Part shown: positions 35,810 through 43,813 of the stretch, piece after piece | Numbering within the stretch: position 1 is the stretch's first letter | Layout: every line of letters starts with the position of its first letter | Position numbers and translations under genes: made by a program | Notes under the pieces: model-generated | The model's input: only the letters and a program-made list of their open reading frames with translations | Databases searched by the model: none | Told to the model about the DNA's origin: nothing | NCBI GenBank assembly: GCA_963707895.1 | Contig: CAVPRS010000011.1 | Span: forward strand, 620,001 to 684,000 | DNA from: Fodinibacter sp963707895 | GTDB lineage: Bacteria; Actinomycetota; Actinomycetes; Actinomycetales; Dermatophilaceae | DNA length: 64,000 nt | Direction of reading: 5' to 3'

Positions 35810-37213
35810 TCAGGTGGTGCCCCGGTGGCGCTGGGGCAGGCGTACACGCACCAGCGTGCCACCCTCTCCCGACTCGATGTCGATGTCCCCCGAGTGACGT
35901 TCGACGACGATGCGCCGAGAGATGTCCAGGCCGAGGCCGGTGCCCTTGCCGACGTCCTTGGTCGTGAAGAACGGCTCGAACGCGTGGGCCTGGACCTCGG
36001 GGGGCATGCCGGGCCCGGTGTCGGCGACCTCGACGACGACCCAGCCCGCCGCCTCGTCGGGCCGCGCCGAGACGGTCAGGGTGCCCTCGCCGTCCATCGC
36101 GTCGATGGCGTTGTCGACGAGGTTGGTCCAGACCTGGTTGAGCTCGCCGGCCATCGCCTCGATCGGCGGCAGGCCCGGTGCGTAGTGCGCGCTCGACGAT
36201 GATCCCCTTGCCCAGCTCGTGCGACATCATCACCAGCGTGCTGTCGAGCCCCTCGACCAGGTCGGTGCTCTGCAGCGAGGCGCGGTCCATCTGGGAGTAC
36301 GACCGCACTGCGGCGACGAGGGCCGACACCCGCCCGGTCGCCTCCTTGACCTCCTGCACCAGCGCCGCCGTCGACAGCGACGCCGAGACCCACTCCAGGG
36401 CGGGGGCGAGCGAGGTCGCGGGCAGCGCGTCGGCCAGCCGCTCGCACCAGGTGACGTCGACACCGGCCGCCGCGAGCACGGGGGCGATCACCCAGTCGCG
36501 GTCGACGTCGTGGTCGGCGAGCCAGTCGGACAGCTGGTCCTCCCGGTCGGCGAGCGACGAGTCCCACCAGGCCGCTGCCCTCTCCGCTCACCTGGAGTCG
36601 CAGGCCGTCGAGCGCGGTGTACTCCTCCGCCGTGATGCCACCGGCGGCGAGCCGGGCGAGCGAGGACAGCACCTGCTCGGTGGTGTCGTGCAGGGCGTCG
36701 ACCGCGCGGGTCGCCGCGGATGCCGGGTTGTTCAGCTCGTGCGCCAGACCCGCCGACAGCGTGCCCAGGGCCACGAGGGCCTCGCGCTGGCGGGCGGTGG
36801 ACTCGATCCTGCGCACCGTGTTGACCAGTCCGTCGATGAAGTGCAGCCCGAAGGGGAACCACTGCTGCGAGAGCCGGCGCAGCTCGGCGCTGTCGAGCCG
36901 GAGCACGCGGCCGGGGTTCTCGGCCCGCCCGGTGGCGAAGTAGACCCCGAACTCGTCCCACGCGGCGAACCCGCCGGCCCACTGGCCGGGCTCGGTCATG
37001 TAGCCGAGCACCGACTCCTCGGTACCGACCTGGCGGACCAGCGCCACGGTGCCCTCGAGCAGCACCCACCAGCTCGACGGCAGGGCGTCCCTCGTCGAAG
37101 AGCAGCTGCCCCCGCCGGGTGACCTCCTCGGACGCCGCGGCCAGGAGGTCCGCCAGCTGGGCGTCGTCCAGGCCGTCGAAGAGCCTCAGCGCGCGCAGCT
37201 CGGCGTGGTCCAT
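35810..37213 (-). CDS. sensor histidine kinase with N-terminal cyclic-nucleotide-binding-type domain, three frame breaks
   Basis: After repair this is about 466 residues. Residues 1-120 resemble a cyclic-nucleotide-binding domain (LRLFDGLDDAQLADLLAAAS, then WWVLLEGTVALVRQVGTEES). The phosphorylation site is in ALGTLSAGLAHELNNPASAA, and the ATPase domain has QVWTNLVDNAIDAM (N box), ADTGPGMPPEV (G1), PFFTTKDVGKGTGLGLDISR (F and G2). One-base insertions near 37089, 36586 and 36188 break the frame; each junction rejoins family sequence, for example ERAAAWWDSSLADREDQLSD. No membrane segment is seen, so the kinase is cytoplasmic. It overlaps the receiver-flavoprotein gene (TGATG), its obvious partner. 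Confidence 0.85.
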
Positions 37214-38875
37214 CAGACGCTCGCCAGGTAGCGGTGCACCAGGTAGACCGACATGGCACCCTCACCGACGGCCGAGGCGACCCGCTTCATCGAGTCCAGG
37301 CGCACGTCACCCGCGGCGAACACCCCGGGGATGCTCGTCTCGAGCGCGTACGGCGCCCGGGGGAGCGGCCAGCGGCCGGCGTGCTCGGGCAGCTGGAGGT
37401 CGGGTCCGGTCACGACGAAGCCCTTGCGCGTCGCGCTCGACGGCGTCGCCGAGCCAGTCGGTACGGGGGAGCGCCCCGATGAAGACGAAGAGCCAGTTGG
37501 TCTTCTCCTCCGTCTCGGCGCCGGTGTCGCGGTCGGTGAGTGTCACCGACTCGAGGTGGTCGGTGCCGTGGGCCGCGACCACCTCGGTGCGGTAGCGCAC
37601 CTCGACGTTGTCGGCGGCCCTGATCCGGGCGACGAGGTACTCCGACATCGAGTCCTCGAGCCGGGACCCGCGCACGAGCAGCACCACCCGACTGGCCACC
37701 TTGGCGAAGTTGAGCACCGCCTGTCCGGCCGAGTTCGCCGCCCCGACGACGTGGACGACCTGGTCGGCACACTGGGTCGCCTCGCTGGCCGAGGCGCCGT
37801 AGTAGACACCGCGCGACCCCAGCTCGTCGACCCCGCGTGCCTCGAGCCGCCGGTAGGACACGCCCGTGGCGACCAGCACCGCCAGGCTCTCGACCTCACC
37901 GCCGTCGGCGAACCGCACCGCGTGCACCGGGCCGCGCTGCTCGAGCCCGACGACCTCGCGGGCCAGCACCGTCTCGGCGCCGAACCGGCTGGCCTGGGCC
38001 ACCGCCCGGTGGGTCAGGTCGGCCCCGGAGACCCCCTTGGGGAAGCCGAGGTAGTTCTCGATGGCGGCGCTCTGGCCGGCCTGCCCGCCGGGTGCGTCAC
38101 GCTCGACCATGACGGTGCGCAGCCCCTCGGACGCCGCGTACACGGCGGCGGCCAGCCCGGCCGGCCCGCTGCCGACGATGCACAGGTCGTAGAGCGGCTG
38201 CTGCGCCCGGGTGCGCAGCCCGAGCGCGTCGGCCAGCTCGACGCTCGTGGGGGACCGCAGCGGGTCGCCCTCGGGCAGCAGCACGAGCGGCAGGTCGGCG
38301 TGGTCGCCCCCGGCGAGGTCGAGCAGCCGGGTCGCCTCCTCGTCGCGCTCGAGGTCGACCCAGGCGTACGGGATGTGGTTGCGGGCGAGGAACATCTTCA
38401 CGTCGTAGCTGCGGTCGGACCACAGGTGGCCGACGACCCGCACGACGGCGCTGCTGTCGGGGTGGTCGCCACGCCAGGCCTCGAGCAGGTCGTCGACGAC
38501 CGGGTAGAGCTGCGCCTCCGGCGGCTCCCACGGCTTGAACATGTAGTAGTCGAGCCCGATGTCGTTGATCGCCTTGATGGCGACGTCGGTGTCGGCGTAG
38601 GCGGTGAGGAGGAGCAGCCGGGTGTCGGGCGAGGTCTCGCGGACCCTCGCCATCAGCTGGATGCCGGTCATGCCCGGCATCCGCTGGTCGGAGACGAGCA
38701 GCGCGACCGGCCGCGACCGCAGCGCCAGCTCGGCGAGCACGCCCAGGGCCTCGTCACCCGACGTCGCCCGAACCACCCGGTAGTCCGACCCGTAGCGCTC
38801 GCGCAGGTCCCGAACGATCGCCCTGGACACCTGCGGGTCGTCGTCGACGGCGAGGATCGTCGCCCGCTGCGGCAT
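37213..38875 (-). CDS. fused response regulator / thioredoxin-reductase-like flavoprotein, frameshifted
   Basis: This protein of about 553 residues has three parts. Residues 1-125 are a receiver domain with acidic ILAVDDDPQ, the phospho-acceptor in LLVSDQRMPGMTG and the lysine in YYMFKPWEPPE. Residues 150-225 look like a thioredoxin-fold insert without cysteines (SYDVKMFLARNHIPYAWVDL). The rest is a two-domain flavoprotein with DLCIVGSGPAGLAAAVYAAS, GGQAGQSAAIENYLGFP and a C-terminal FAD motif IPGVFAAGDVRLDSMKRV. The CxxC of thioredoxin reductase is replaced by GASASEA. An extra base near 37420 breaks the frame before KGFVVTGPDLQLPE. Confidence 0.88.
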
Positions 38876-39004
38876 CCGCGCTCCTTCTCTCGGGGTCTGG
38901 CTCACGATAGGGCCGGGCTCGGCCGCCCGGGAAGGACCGGCGCAACGGCGGGTCGCGTTCCCGGCGGTCGTGCGGGACCATGGGCCCACGGCAGGAGGTG
39001 CGCG

Positions 39005-39460
39005 ATGGACGAGTCGTTCCGGTCCCACCTCGAGCAGGTGCAGCGGCAGCGCGCCGAGCTCGGGGAGTCGATGGCGGCGCTCGAGGCGGCCCTGACCCTC
39101 CCCGCCGGTGCGGGTGCCGTCTGGCGCCGCCGGGTGCGCGCCGCCCTCACCGAGCTCTCGCACGACCTGCGCGACCACGCCACCCTCACCGAGGTCGAGG
39201 GGGGCCTCTACGCCGACATCGGGGCCACCGCTCCGCGCCTCACGCACGGGGTGGAGGTCCAGCTCGGCGAGCACGCCGAGGCGCTCGCCGAGGTCGAGCG
39301 ACTGCTCGCCCAGCGCGACGAGGGCATGCACGACGACGCCGAGGTCGAGGCCCACCGTGAGGCGTGCATCCGGCTGCTCGGCCGGCTCGTCCGGCACCGG
39401 CAGCGCACGTCCGACCTGATCTACGAGGCCTACGCCGTCGACATCGGTGGGTCGGGCTGA
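39005..39460 (+). CDS. helical protein, possibly hemerythrin-like
   Basis: This 151-residue protein is predicted to be all helical. It starts MDESFRSHLEQVQRQRAELG after a strong ribosome-binding site (gcaggaggtg). The blocks LSHDLRDHATLTEVEGGLYA and VQLGEHAEALAEVERLL, with spaced histidines and glutamates, recall the HHE repeats of hemerythrin-like proteins, and a later AHREACIRLLGRLVRHRQRT could supply the last helix. The match is loose, so metal binding is only a possibility. It is divergent from the receiver-flavoprotein gene with a 130-base gap and may belong to the same redox system. Confidence 0.65.
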   Translation: MDESFRSHLEQVQRQRAELGESMAALEAALTLPAGAGAVWRRRVRAALTELSHDLRDHATLTEVEGGLYADIGATAPRLTHGVEVQLGEHAEALAEVERLLAQRDEGMHDDAEVEAHREACIRLLGRLVRHRQRTSDLIYEAYAVDIGGSG

Positions 39461-39484
39461 GCGCCGCGCCCTCCCGGCAGTGCC

Positions 39485-39505
39485 CATCACCCGTGTGGGG
39501 TGATG
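39485..39505 (+). terminator. hairpin after the hemerythrin-like gene
   Basis: CATCACCC and GGGTGATG form a perfect eight-pair stem with a five-base loop, 24 bases after the stop codon. It is a plausible intrinsic terminator. Confidence 0.55.
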
Positions 39506-39590
39506 CTGCCCGCGCACCCTGTGCGCGGCATCCGGCCGGGAGTACCGTCGCGCACAGCCCGCCCCGAAGCCGTGGAAAGTGCAGGACGCC

Positions 39591-40031
39591 GTGAAGCGCA
39601 CCAAGCCCCTTGCCCTCGTCGCCGCCATCCTGGTCGCGCTCGTCGCGATGCTGTCCGGGTGCGGAGGCGAGAACAACGCCCCCAACGCGCCGACCGAGGT
39701 CGAGGGGAGCTGGAACCTCGTGACGCTCAACGGGGCGCCCGCCGACCCGGCCGTTCCCACGACGCTGAGCCTGAACAACGGCAAGGCCACCGGGAACGCC
39801 GGCGTCAACACCTTCAACGGTGGCTACAGCGCCCCGAGCGACGGCGTGCTCACCTTCAGCCAGATCGCCTCGACGATGATGGCCGGGCCGGACAACGCCA
39901 TGAAGCAGGAGCAGGACTTCCTCAAGGTGCTCAACGACACCAAGAAGTTCACCACCGAGGACGGCGCCCTCGTGCTGATGGACGACGGCGGGACCAAGCT
40001 CGCCACCCTCAAGGCCGCCGGCAACGGCTGA
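39591..40031 (+). CDS. META domain (HslJ-like) lipoprotein
   Basis: This lipoprotein of 146 residues starts with VKRTKPLALVAAILVALVAM and the lipobox LSGCGG. The mature part is a single META/HslJ domain: VEGSWNLVTLNGAPAD, then SLNNGKATGNAGVNTFNGGY and VLTFSQIASTMMAGPDNAMK, ending with GALVLMDDGGTKLATLK. These domains are found in secreted or membrane-anchored proteins linked to stress or motility, with no defined chemistry. A GTG at 39579 is in frame, but the GTG at 39591 gives a classic signal peptide. A strong hairpin follows at 40056. Confidence 0.85.
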   Translation: MKRTKPLALVAAILVALVAMLSGCGGENNAPNAPTEVEGSWNLVTLNGAPADPAVPTTLSLNNGKATGNAGVNTFNGGYSAPSDGVLTFSQIASTMMAGPDNAMKQEQDFLKVLNDTKKFTTEDGALVLMDDGGTKLATLKAAGNG

Positions 40032-40055
40032 ACGGACGCCCTCTGACAACCGCCG

Positions 40056-40090
40056 GACGGGCCCGGCCCCCACGCGGGGCCGGGCCCGTC
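40056..40090. terminator. strong hairpin after the META lipoprotein gene
   Basis: GACGGGCCCGGCCCC and GGGGCCGGGCCCGTC form a perfect 15-pair stem around CACGC. It ends 15 bases before the displaced copy of the menB 3' end, so before the island inserted it was probably the shared terminator of the lipoprotein gene and menB. Confidence 0.8.
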
Positions 40091-40105
40091 CGCGTGCGGA
40101 GCAGT

Positions 40106-40125
40106 GCTCAGAAGTACCAGGGGAA
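40106..40125. repeat. direct repeat, distal copy of the menB 3' end (possible att site)
   Basis: GCTCAGAAGTACCAGGGGAA is identical to bases 41751-41770, the last codons and stop of menB. On the minus strand it reads PWYF followed by TGA; the flanking bases read LAPFPWYF here and WSPFPWYF in menB, so the similarity extends a little beyond the 20 bases. It marks one edge of a 1.6-kb insertion. Confidence 0.8.
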
Positions 40126-40687
40126 CGGGGCCAGGGTGGCGGTCGGCGACGGCAGTTGTCGGCACCGTTGGCTGACCTGAGTAGATGCGTTTGCAAGCGC
40201 TGATCATCCGCTGAGCACGCGCTGAACCGCACCGAACGCCGTGCCCAGCAGCAGGAGCACGCGGGCCCGTAGGTCCCACGCCCGACGCTGACCACCCCAT
40301 TGGCGGGGCCGCCTCGAGGGCGGCCCCGCCACCCTGATTGGCGGACTCAATGTTGATCGTTTGGACGATCGCCGCGGCCGCGTCCCTGGCGGTCTCGCCT
40401 ACCCCAAGCTCCCGAGCACTCGCCGGAAGCCGGGACCGCCGCTCTGCGCGTAGTGCGAGAGCTGGCCGCCATCGTCCTGGTCTGCTCGAAGGCCGTCGAA
40501 GGCGTCGTCGACGTCCTCGCAGGACACTAGAACCTAAGCTTCTACGCGCACTGCTACGAGGTGGACCTCGACCCGTAGGCGTGACTCGGGTTTACGTTAT
40601 GATTCCGCCCTACCGCCAAGTAAGGTTCCATACATAACTTATAGTACCGGCATACGGAACTTATGGTGCCGCCCGACGTGCAACAGG
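40126..40687. other. gene-poor left half of the island
   Basis: No convincing gene is seen in these 560 bases. They hold a perfect hairpin at 40301-40331, short frames without ribosome-binding sites, and an AT-rich pocket at about 40590-40670 with two direct repeats of the form aacttat-g-t-ccg (aacttatagtaccg and aacttatggtgccg, starting 22 bases apart). The pocket contains TATAGT and TATGGT and may hold the promoter of the downstream gene, but no convincing -35 box is visible. Confidence 0.5.
40301..40331. terminator. perfect hairpin inside the island
   Basis: TGGCGGGGCCGCC and GGCGGCCCCGCCA form a 13-pair stem with loop tcgag. It looks like a terminator but no gene ends nearby, so it may be left over from a deleted gene of the inserted element. 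Confidence 0.5.
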
Positions 40688-41539
40688 GTGCCCCCTGGAT
40701 GGAGTGACATGAACGATCGACGGCCCGGGATGTACTACGTCCCGAACGAGGGCATGCGCTACTGGGATGGCGAGAGTTGGAGCAGGAGCGAACCACTGCG
40801 CGACGACTCCGAACGGTCGAAGTCGCCTGAGGCAGCCGAGGAGGCCTCTATGGGTCGCCGGGCCCGCCGAAAGGGGATTCTGCCGTGGGTGGTCGCCGGC
40901 ATCGCAGTGATTGCGGCAGGCGCCATGGCGGCGCTGCTGGTGATCGGCGGCGGTGCCAGTGGCGCTCTGGCGTTCGCCACCGGGACCCCGGACTCCGCCA
41001 AGGACGTCTCCTCGCCTGCTGCGTCCAAGTCCGCGGCGCCTGCAACCAAGAAGAAGTCGTCACGGCCTGCATCAACCACGTCCGTTTCGCCTCGGGCCAT
41101 TGCGCCCACAGCCAAGAAGCAATCACGACCGCCAGCGACCAAGGCCGCCCCGACCAAGGCTCCCAAGCCAGTCAGCACCTTCGACGACGACTACGCCCGG
41201 CTCATGACCGGGCGCATCGTCGAGGACATCGCCACCGCTGATGAGCGGATGTTGGACCGACCCCTCAACGCTGGCAACACCATGGGTTTCCTGTCCGACA
41301 CCATGAGCAACCTGGAGGGTGCCGGCGTCCCGGACGTGAAGGACCAGGTTCACTACGTCGCACTGCTTCGGACACTCGGCCAGTTCTACGACAAGGCCGA
41401 GTGGCAGCTCTCCGAGGACCAGATCACCGAGGCGGCGGCCACGTACACGGTCGCGAGAAAGGCGACCTCCGAGCTCCTGACCATCCTCAACCCGGTCCTC
41501 GGCACCAAGCACAAGCTGCCGGTCTGGTCCTGGATGTAA
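40688..41539 (+). CDS. DUF2510 domain membrane protein
   Basis: This 283-residue protein starts with a DUF2510-like segment (VPPGWSDMNDRRPG then MRYWDGESWS), which supports the GTG at 40688 over the ATG at 40709. A charged stretch leads into one transmembrane helix (WVVAGIAVIAAGAMAALLVI, about residues 67-86). A long Ala/Lys/Pro/Ser/Thr-rich linker follows, then a C-terminal helical domain from about residue 165 (DDYARLMTGRIVEDIATADE). The C-terminal part is probably outside the cell. I know no function for it. It is the only clear gene on the island and its codon use differs from the neighbours. Confidence 0.8.
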   Translation: MPPGWSDMNDRRPGMYYVPNEGMRYWDGESWSRSEPLRDDSERSKSPEAAEEASMGRRARRKGILPWVVAGIAVIAAGAMAALLVIGGGASGALAFATGTPDSAKDVSSPAASKSAAPATKKKSSRPASTTSVSPRAIAPTAKKQSRPPATKAAPTKAPKPVSTFDDDYARLMTGRIVEDIATADERMLDRPLNAGNTMGFLSDTMSNLEGAGVPDVKDQVHYVALLRTLGQFYDKAEWQLSEDQITEAAATYTVARKATSELLTILNPVLGTKHKLPVWSWM

Positions 41540-41736
41540 CCCGTCGCGGGCACAGCCCACGAGAAGCCGGCACAACCTGCCTCCGGGCAGTGCGTGACAG
41601 CCGCCACTCTCCGGTTTGCTTCAGGGCCATCGAAGGAGGGCCAGACGCCCAAGGCCGCGGCCGGCCTGATGCGGGCGGCGATGGGAAATCGTGGGCACTC
41701 GCTGCGGACCGCGGGGACGTGGCTATCGGATGACCT

Positions 41737-41748
41737 GCGTACGTACGC
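41737..41748. repeat. 12-base palindrome beside the right direct repeat
   Basis: GCGTACGTACGC is a perfect 12-base palindrome ending two bases before the direct repeat at 41751. Its place at the island edge suggests a recombinase or arm site, but the copy at the left edge has no equivalent, so this may be chance. Confidence 0.4.
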
Positions 41749-41750
41749 CG

Positions 41751-41770
41751 GCTCAGAAGTACCAGGGGAA
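41751..41770. repeat. direct repeat, menB-side copy
   Basis: GCTCAGAAGTACCAGGGGAA includes the stop and last five codons of menB and is identical to 40106-40125. The bases just outside differ on both sides (t versus g before, c versus g after), so the perfect match is exactly 20 bases. Confidence 0.8.
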
Positions 41771-42694
41771 GGGCGACCAGTCGGGGTCGCGCTTCTCGAG
41801 GAACTGGTCGCGGCCCTCGACCGCCTCGTCGGTCATGTAGGCCAGCCGGGTCGCCTCGCCGGCGAACACCTGCTGGCCCATGAGCCCGTCGTCGACGAGG
41901 TTGAAGGCGAACTTGAGCATCCGCTGCGCCTGGGGGCTCTTGCCCATCACCTCGCGCGCCACCTGTAGCGCCTCGGCCTCGAGGTCGGCGTGGTCGGCGA
42001 CGATGTTGACCGCTCCCATGGTGTGCATGTCGTCGGCGGAGTAGGTGCGGCCGAGGAAGAAGATCTCGCGGGCCCGCTTCTGTCCCACCATCTTCGCGAG
42101 GTACGCGCTGCCGTAGCCGCCGTCGAAGCTGCCGACGTCGGCATCCGTCTGCTTGAACGCCGCGTGCTCGCGCGAGGCGAGGGTGAGGTCGCAGACGACG
42201 TGCAGGCTGTGCCCGCCGCCCGCGGCCCAGCCGTTGACCACGGCGACGACCACCTTGGGCATGGTGCGGATGAGCCGCTGCACCTCGAGGATGTGCAGCC
42301 GTCCGCCCTCGGCCCTGACCCGGCGCTCGTCGACGGTGTCGGCCGTCGTCCCCTCGGCGTACTGGTATCCCGAGCGGCCGCGGATCCGCTGGTCACCGCC
42401 GGTGCAGAACGCCCGCTTGCCGTGGCTGCCGGTGCCCTCGGGCCCGGGACCGTTGCCGGTGAGCAGCACGACGCCGACGTCGGCCGTGCGGCGGGCGTCG
42501 TCGAGCACGCGGTACAGCTCGTCGACGGTGTGCGGGCGGAAGGCGTTGAGCACCTCGGGGCGGTCGAAGGCCACCCGCACGCAGCCGAGCCCGACCGCCC
42601 GGTGGTAGGTGACGTCGGTGAGGTCGTCGAAGCCGGGCACCTCCTGCCAGGCGCTGGGGTCGAAGGTCTCGCTGACGCCGGGGATCGCACTCAC
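41753..42694 (-). CDS. menB: 1,4-dihydroxy-2-naphthoyl-CoA synthase
   Basis: This 313-residue crotonase-family enzyme closes the second ring of the naphthoquinone from o-succinylbenzoyl-CoA. Conserved segments are RPEVLNAFRPHTVDELYRVL, AFCTGGDQRIRGRSGYQY, VVNGWAAGGGHSLHVVCDLT, and DADVGSFDGGYGSAYLAKMV, where the aspartate and glycines shape the oxyanion site and the bicarbonate or side-chain base. It ends in the strongly conserved SPFPWYF. It starts at GTG and is divergent from menC. The 3' end forms one side of the island repeat. Confidence 0.95.
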   Translation of the reverse strand: MSAIPGVSETFDPSAWQEVPGFDDLTDVTYHRAVGLGCVRVAFDRPEVLNAFRPHTVDELYRVLDDARRTADVGVVLLTGNGPGPEGTGSHGKRAFCTGGDQRIRGRSGYQYAEGTTADTVDERRVRAEGGRLHILEVQRLIRTMPKVVVAVVNGWAAGGGHSLHVVCDLTLASREHAAFKQTDADVGSFDGGYGSAYLAKMVGQKRAREIFFLGRTYSADDMHTMGAVNIVADHADLEAEALQVAREVMGKSPQAQRMLKFAFNLVDDGLMGQQVFAGEATRLAYMTDEAVEGRDQFLEKRDPDWSPFPWYF

Positions 42695-42811
42695 GGCGGC
42701 AAGGCTATCCGCGGGGCGGGCGGTGGATGACGTCGCGCCGGCGCCGGGCGGCTCTGCCGGTGTGCGGGCGAGCCACTCGGCGCCTCCCCCGCACCGCCTA
42801 CGGTTGGCCGT

Positions 42812-43813
42812 ATGCCGCTGCCTCCCGTCGGTGACCTCCTCGCCGCGCTGCACGTCGTCGCCATCCCGATGCGGGTGCCGTTCCGCGGTGTGACGACGCG
42901 CGAGGTGGCACTCCTCGAGGGTCCCGCCGGATGGGGTGAGTTCGGGCCGTTCGTGGAGTACGAGCCGCCCGAGGCGTCGCGCTGGCTGGCGGCGGCGGTG
43001 GAGGCGGCCTGGGAGGGCTGGCCCGATCCGCTGCGCGACTCCGTGCCGGTCAACGCCACCGTGCCCGCCGTCGGTGCCGAAGGCGTGGCCGAGGTTCTGG
43101 CGCGGTTCCCGGGGTGCACCACGGCCAAGGTCAAGGTGGCCGAGCGCGGCCAGTCGCTGGCCGACGACCTCGCCCGGGTCGCCGCCGTGCGCGAGGTCAT
43201 GGGGCCGTCGGCGCGGGTGCGCGTCGACGCCAACGGCGGCTGGTCGGTCGACGACGCGCTCACGGCGCTGGGGGCCCTCGGCCGGCTGGGCCTCGAGTAC
43301 GCCGAGCAGCCGTGCGCCACGGTCGAGGAGCTGCGCGACCTGCGGATCTCCTTGGCACGCAACGGCATCAGCGTGCTCATCGCGGCTGACGAGTCCATCC
43401 GCAAGGCGGAGGACCCCCTTCGGGTGCGTGACCTCGAGGCCGCCGACGTCATCGTGGTCAAGGTGGCGCCGCTCGGGGGCGTCCGGGCGGCACTCGATGT
43501 CGTGGAGGCCTGCGGGCTGCCCGCCGTGGTGTCCTCGGCCCTCGACACGAGCGTCGGCATCGCGGCCGGGGTGGCGCTCGCGGCCGCCCTGCCCACGCTC
43601 GACCACGCCTGCGGCCTGGGCACGGTGGCGCTGCTCGACGGCGACGTCGCGGCGCGTTCGCTGCTTCCGGTCGCGGGATCGCTACCGATCGGCCCGGTGG
43701 CTGCTGACCCCGGGCTCCTCGAGCGGCACGCGGCGCCGGCCGACCGCGTGACCTGGTGGCACGAACGGGTCGCCGCGGCCCACGCGGAGCTGCGCCGGGG
43801 GGCCGGCCGGTGA
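42812..43813 (+). CDS. menC: o-succinylbenzoate synthase
   Basis: This 333-residue enolase-superfamily enzyme dehydrates SHCHC to o-succinylbenzoate. The catalytic lysines are in TTAKVKVAERG, the metal ligands in RVRVDANGGWSVDDALTAL, LEYAEQPCATVEEL and VLIAADESIRKAED, and the second lysine in DVIVVKVAPLGGVRAALDVV. The short, divergent N terminus (GDLLAALHVVAIPMRVPFRG) is typical of the actinobacterial MenC. It is divergent from menB and overlaps the next gene by four bases. Confidence 0.94.
   Translation: MPLPPVGDLLAALHVVAIPMRVPFRGVTTREVALLEGPAGWGEFGPFVEYEPPEASRWLAAAVEAAWEGWPDPLRDSVPVNATVPAVGAEGVAEVLARFPGCTTAKVKVAERGQSLADDLARVAAVREVMGPSARVRVDANGGWSVDDALTALGALGRLGLEYAEQPCATVEELRDLRISLARNGISVLIAADESIRKAEDPLRVRDLEAADVIVVKVAPLGGVRAALDVVEACGLPAVVSSALDTSVGIAAGVALAAALPTLDHACGLGTVALLDGDVAARSLLPVAGSLPIGPVAADPGLLERHAAPADRVTWWHERVAAAHAELRRGAGR

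Larger units (their letters stand above)
40106..41770. mobile_element. small genomic island or integration remnant at the 3' end of menB
   Basis: The 1.6 kb between the two 20-base direct repeats differs from its surroundings: it is visibly poorer in GC (with an AT-rich pocket at 40590-40670), its one clear gene uses codons such as CGA, TCG and GGT more freely than the neighbours, and it separates the META lipoprotein from menB at a point that looks like an old convergent junction. A complete menB is kept on one side and its last codons are duplicated on the other, the signature of integration into the 3' end of a gene. No integrase is seen inside, so the element may have decayed or lost it. 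Confidence 0.6.

Noticed and set aside
40630..40668. loxP-like appearance of the AT-rich pocket (ATAACTTAT...GAACTTAT)
   Set aside because: The arms are in direct, not inverted, orientation and the spacer does not fit; the likeness is probably due to simple AT-rich sequence.
40126..40687. A tRNA gene or tmRNA as the attachment site of the island
   Set aside because: No cloverleaf, TTCGAATCC-like T-arm or CCA end was found at either edge; the duplicated sequence is the menB coding end.
41594..41752. Possible end of a tyrosine recombinase (GHSLRTAGTWLSDD) at the right edge of the island
   Set aside because: It resembles the H-x-L-R-H-T-A-x-T box only loosely and lacks the central histidine; no other recombinase motif is nearby. 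It could be a remnant, but the evidence is too thin.
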